From: an uncultured Candidatus Puniceispirillum sp.
Lineage (GTDB): Bacteria > Pseudomonadota > Alphaproteobacteria > Puniceispirillales > Puniceispirillaceae
Length of the DNA: 48,551 bases
NCBI GenBank assembly: GCA_905182545.1
Contig: CAJJBY010000012.1
Coordinates: forward strand, 1-48,551
Reading direction: 5' to 3'
The notes beneath the pieces are model-generated. The model had not been told where the DNA came from, searched no databases, and was given only the letters and a program-made list of their open reading frames with translations. Below are positions 45,794-48,551 of this stretch, piece after piece. The position numbers and the translations under genes were made by a program. The stretch's first letter is position 1, and every line of letters begins with the position of its first letter.

Positions 45794-46027
45794 TCAAGCA
45801 CTTTTTTTGAGGTCAGTTTCCGGTTCTGGGACGGTATGAACAAGAGTTTTCTCGAGTGTGTGGATAAAGCCGTCGTGGGCCATTTTTGTTTGCCCCACAT
45901 CGAGTTCTAGCTCATGAATTTTTGACGCGCAACGATTGATTTGCTGTATCAAGGACATCTGACCGGCTGTCAAATCTGATAGTTTAAATTCGATGCCATT
46001 AAGCGTTATTTTTTTCTCATCTGACAT
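45794..46027 (-). CDS. Small phage-type protein (DUF6447-like)
   Basis: The 77-aa product starts MSDEKKITLNGIEFKLSDLT and continues with a helical segment (SLIQQINRCASKIHELELDV) ending at charged residues. Small proteins with this pattern, a short beta hairpin NGxxF/Y followed by a coiled helix with LxxxxxKIxELE, are common in marine phages and are uncharacterised; the DUF6447 link is from memory. It lies between two copies of a 76-bp repeat. Start at 46027 is chosen over one 8 codons upstream. Function unknown. Confidence 0.55.
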   Translation of the reverse strand: MSDEKKITLNGIEFKLSDLTAGQMSLIQQINRCASKIHELELDVGQTKMAHDGFIHTLEKTLVHTVPEPETDLKKSA

Positions 46028-46130
46028 GTTAACTCCAATACAAGCTTCCAATTAATTTGTTTAGGCTTAACAAGCATGCATGCTACATGCCAAAGCTTGT
46101 GATGGTTTGATTCTCATTTAATTGTTAGGA

Positions 46131-46206
46131 AATATCTCACCCCGGGGGCATGGGCCATAGGGGGTGTGTACGTATTATATTCATGGGGTCTGCAACAGGT
46201 GGGGGT
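46131..46206. repeat. 76-bp direct repeat, copy 2
   Basis: Second copy, 461 bp from the first and about 100 bp upstream of the small minus-strand gene. On the minus strand it reads TAATACGTACACACCCCCTA, which recalls single-subunit phage RNA polymerase promoters and also has a sigma70-like TATAAT. A promoter role is plausible but unproven. Confidence 0.85.
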
Positions 46207-46286
46207 TATTTGTTAGAGCAATGGACTCTGATAGAGTTGGTGTTCTGAGTTTTGGATTTCACATTTAATGAAAGGGGCGCGGTAGA

Positions 46287-46481
46287 GTGGGTTTTATTTT
46301 TGGGATATTCAGATTTTTTAGGCTGCCGATTCAGATGGCAATTGGTCTTTATCTTGCTTTCATGTTGCTGATAGGCACGGCTGCAGGTATCGCCTATTTT
46401 GCTCACGGTATCGACTACTGCAATGAATTCAAGTTCGCAGTAAGCTGCAGAGAAGATATTACCAATTCTTCGGAGCTTTGA
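46287..46481 (+). CDS. Small membrane protein (64 aa)
   Basis: GTG start preceded by AAAGGGGCG. The product has one hydrophobic helix at about residues 17-38 (MAIGLYLAFMLLIGTAAGIA) with a basic N-terminal side and a short C-terminal tail holding two Cys (YCNEF, VSCRED). Its TGA overlaps the ATG of the polymerase-like gene (TGATG), so the two are probably coupled. No family is recognised; similar small proteins in phages include holins and accessory membrane proteins, but this is not evidence of role. Confidence 0.5.
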   Translation: MGFIFGIFRFFRLPIQMAIGLYLAFMLLIGTAAGIAYFAHGIDYCNEFKFAVSCREDITNSSEL

Positions 46482-47826
46482 TGAACGAGCATCTGACAGA
46501 CATAGTTAATAGGCTAGCGTCTCAGATAACTGAACAAGAGGGGCGTGACCGAAAGCGCATGGAGCTCAAGCCAATTTTCTGCACGGGATGAACACCTTAT
46601 TATTCAGCTGTGGAAAGGCACTCAAATACATGAGGGCTTTGAAGGCGGTATTAATAAAAGGGCTGGTTGGTATTCTGAAAACTCAAGGTATAGAGACCCC
46701 AACTTAACCTACAAGCAGACTGTGGCCGCTTATGACGGCTTGATTAAGCTTGGCTTGGTGCAAGAAACTCAAAGGGGCTATTTCAATCGTGAAACCCTTG
46801 AAGGTAAAATCACACGCTTTGCCGCCAATGATGAACTGCTCTCAGTCTTTTCAGACATAAAAGATGACCCTTTCAAAGCTATTCAGCCCGACCTTTCTTC
46901 TGAGTCAATAATTCTAAGGGATAAGATAGACGGTAAAAAGCAGCAGATAGATTACCTAGACACTCCCGGCGTCAACGAGATGCGGGACAATCTCCTACTA
47001 ATCAACAAATGCCTTAAAGCACATTACCCAGACATAAGAATAAGAGATGATGAGTGGCTTCCTTAGCAAGAGCGGATTATGGCTGACCCAAAGAAGCAGC
47101 CCATAGACCTTACACGCAGAACGTTAGTTCGAATATTTTCAGAGGGTCGTTTTGAAGAGGTGGTAGGTTTTATCGGGGCTGGTGGGAAAATGTACCAAGT
47201 GAGTATCGTAAATATATTACTATCGATGGCAAGCGGACCAATGAGTATGACTACTCCCAGCTAAACCCGCACATGGTTTACATCCTAAGGGAAAAGGAAT
47301 TAGGCAGTGAGGATGCCTATGGCAGGGTATTTGATGGTGAGCATCGTGACCTTGTAAAAGAAGCGTTCAATGCGATGGTCCAATCCGCAACACCTTTGTT
47401 GAAAGAGCCAGAGACATTGATTTGAGTGAGGTGGACTTTGACTGGCCTTTTCTCAGGCAGGCCATACTGGATGCCACAAACCTATTCAAGATATGTTCTT
47501 TAAGGGACATGGTAACTACCTTCAATATATCGATAGCGTTATGGCTGAGGACATCATGCTTAAATTTGTTAAGTCTGAGTTTGTACCCGTATTACCAGTG
47601 CATGACAGTTTCATCGTTCAGCTATGGCCATGGTGAGTTGGGGGAGCTAGAAGAAGACATGCGAAGAGCATTTCATGGTCACTTTAAAAAGGACATCAAA
47701 GTCAAAGAGGAGATAGGTGTGATGCTTCCGTCTTCATTTGACGGCAAAGATTGGGATGAACTATCTTTTGAGGAGCAAGTGCATGGTCCACCTGAATACA
47801 GTCAGTGGGAAGATAGAAACTCCTAA
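46481..47826 (+). pseudogene. Polymerase-like mobile-element protein, broken (HDSF motif)
   Basis: Pieces in several frames join into one protein of about 440 aa: MNEHLTDIVNRLASQITEQE; ARDEHLIIQLWKG...EMRDNLLLINKCLKAHY; DLTRRTLVRIFSEGRFEE; GGRFYRGWWENVPSEYRKYI with EYDYSQLNPHMVYILRE; HKPIQDMFFKGHGNYLQYID with FVPVLPVHDSFIV; and LEEDMRRAFHGHFKKDIKV. The pattern GGRFY-x-GWW, E-x-D(Y/F)-x-x-x-(H/N)P and PVHDSF(I)V is that of an uncharacterised plasmid/phage protein family; HDSF resembles motif C of family A DNA polymerases and T7-type RNA polymerases. An in-frame TAG (47064-47066) and four or more frame changes (near 46560, 47160, 47400, 47475, 47630) break it. Confidence 0.7.
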
Positions 47827-48015
47827 ATGGTAAAAATAGTTATCATGTCCATATTCGCTATTGCACTCGTAATTTTCGCAATGCGTTTCCTGCCAACATT
47901 ACGTTTTCAAATTCAACGCATCTTGCAAAACCCATTCGTACGAGCAATCCTGTTCAGAGGATTGTGGCGGTTGGTGCAGTTTTTGACATTAAGAAGGTCG
48001 GCAAATGTTCAATAA
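47827..48015 (+). CDS. Small membrane protein (62 aa)
   Basis: The ATG directly follows the TAA of the polymerase-like gene. The product has one N-terminal hydrophobic helix (IVIMSIFAIALVIFAMRF) and then a basic amphipathic region (RFQIQRILQNPFVRAILFRG, LTLRRSANVQ). It overlaps the DUF445 gene by 11 bp, so co-translation is likely. No family is recognised. Confidence 0.5.
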   Translation: MVKIVIMSIFAIALVIFAMRFLPTLRFQIQRILQNPFVRAILFRGLWRLVQFLTLRRSANVQ

Positions 48016-48551
48016 AAGCCTGACAACAAATATAGTTTCTCTTGCAATTATAGCCGTCAGTTACCTTTCACCAAAATACAATGAGATAATATACCTGACT
48101 GGTCTGTTCGCACTCTCCGGTGGAATTACAAACTGGCTAGCCATTCACATGCTATTTGAGAAAATACCATTTTTTTATGGGTCAGGGGTAATTCCAAGCA
48201 GATTTGAAGAATTTAAATTGGGGATAAAGCACCTTGTAATGACAGAATTTTTCACTCCGCAAAATATTAACGTTTTTTTTGGAGCAACAAACTGAGGTCT
48301 TTTCAGCAGATATTAACAACGTGATTGATTTTGACCGTGTGTTTGATGGATTAGTTGAAGCCATAGAAGGTTCATCTATGGGGAGTATGTTAGCAATGCT
48401 GGGTGGTAGAAAAGCACTGGAACCCCTAAAGGAACCTATCACCCTGAAACTTCAAGAAATCATTTGGGAAATGAAAGAGTCAAAAACTGGTGATAAAAAT
48501 TTGGCTACATCGTTATTATCTCAGGTGGAGCAAATAGTTGACCAGCGACTT
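48005..48551 (+). CDS. DUF445-family membrane protein, partial at window end (one frameshift)
   Basis: DUF445 (E. coli YjiN-like) proteins are membrane-anchored and of unknown function. The start MFNKSLTTNIVSLAIIAVSY is followed by the family signature LFALSGGITNWLAIHMLFEK and VIPSRFEEFKLGIKHLVMTE. An eight-T run at 48273-48280 breaks the frame; afterwards FSADINNVIDFDRVFDGLVE and LEPLKEPITLKLQEIIWEMK continue the protein to the window end. The homopolymer makes sequencing error the likely cause. The family is usually chromosomal, so its place beside a mobile polymerase-like gene is notable. Confidence 0.8.

Noticed and set aside
45676-45900. A 74-codon minus-strand frame overlapping the small phage gene
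   Set aside because: It overlaps the better-supported gene at 45794-46027 in another frame and its end lies in the 76-bp repeat.

Overview
The window is a stretch of an alphaproteobacterial chromosome. It carries the long str / S10 / spc / alpha ribosomal supercluster plus the secE-nusG-rplKAJL-rpoBC block, nearly all on the minus strand. Alphaproteobacterial signs are the secY-adk-rpsM order, an ATP12-type F1-ATPase assembly chaperone beside rluC and crcB, lipB close by, and two near-identical tuf genes with one next to tRNA-Trp. A marine SAR116 / Puniceispirillum-like origin is my best guess from protein style and moderate GC; it is not proven by the sequence.

Layout. 1-1009: tRNA-Leu(GAG) (-) and lipB (+). 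1107-5041 (-): unknown small gene, ATP12 chaperone, rluC-type pseudouridine synthase, crcB, rarA. 5080-7636: rplQ, rpoA, rpsK, rpsM, with a UUCG-loop terminator at one end and a near-consensus promoter at the other. 7653-18708: adk, secY and the spc and S10 ribosomal proteins; 18725-23336: rpsJ, tuf, fusA, rpsG, rpsL, with a promoter and a structured leader upstream of rpsL. 23642-35499: rpoC, rpoB, rplL, rplJ, rplA, rplK, nusG, secE. 35689-39515: an accessory block (MFS exporter, GST, beta-hydroxyacid dehydrogenase, exported protein) lying between secE and tRNA-Trp, where the usual order has nothing. 39683-41332: terminator, tRNA-Trp, second tuf, tRNA-Tyr and their promoter. 41348-43805: RlmB/TrmH methyltransferase, an unknown protein and a decayed LysR regulator.

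43908-48551 is a mobile-element region of lower GC: tRNA-Thr(UGU), a truncated tyrosine integrase, a TylF-like methyltransferase, an inverted second copy of the tRNA 3' end, two 76-bp direct repeats, a small phage-type gene, and a plus-strand run of small membrane protein, polymerase-like protein (broken), small membrane protein and DUF445 protein (cut by the window end). The attachment-site layout (core plus paired GGTAGACC arm sites, in opposite orientations) suggests that attL and attR of one element have been brought together by an inversion, or by a chimeric assembly join near 44340.

Quality. Many genes, including the essential rpoB, rpoC, fusA and rplA, are broken by single-base indels, mostly in homopolymers, while about 16 kb of ribosomal protein genes is intact. 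I read most of these as sequencing errors and annotate the genes at full length. The LysR gene and the polymerase-like gene have more lesions and may be true pseudogenes.
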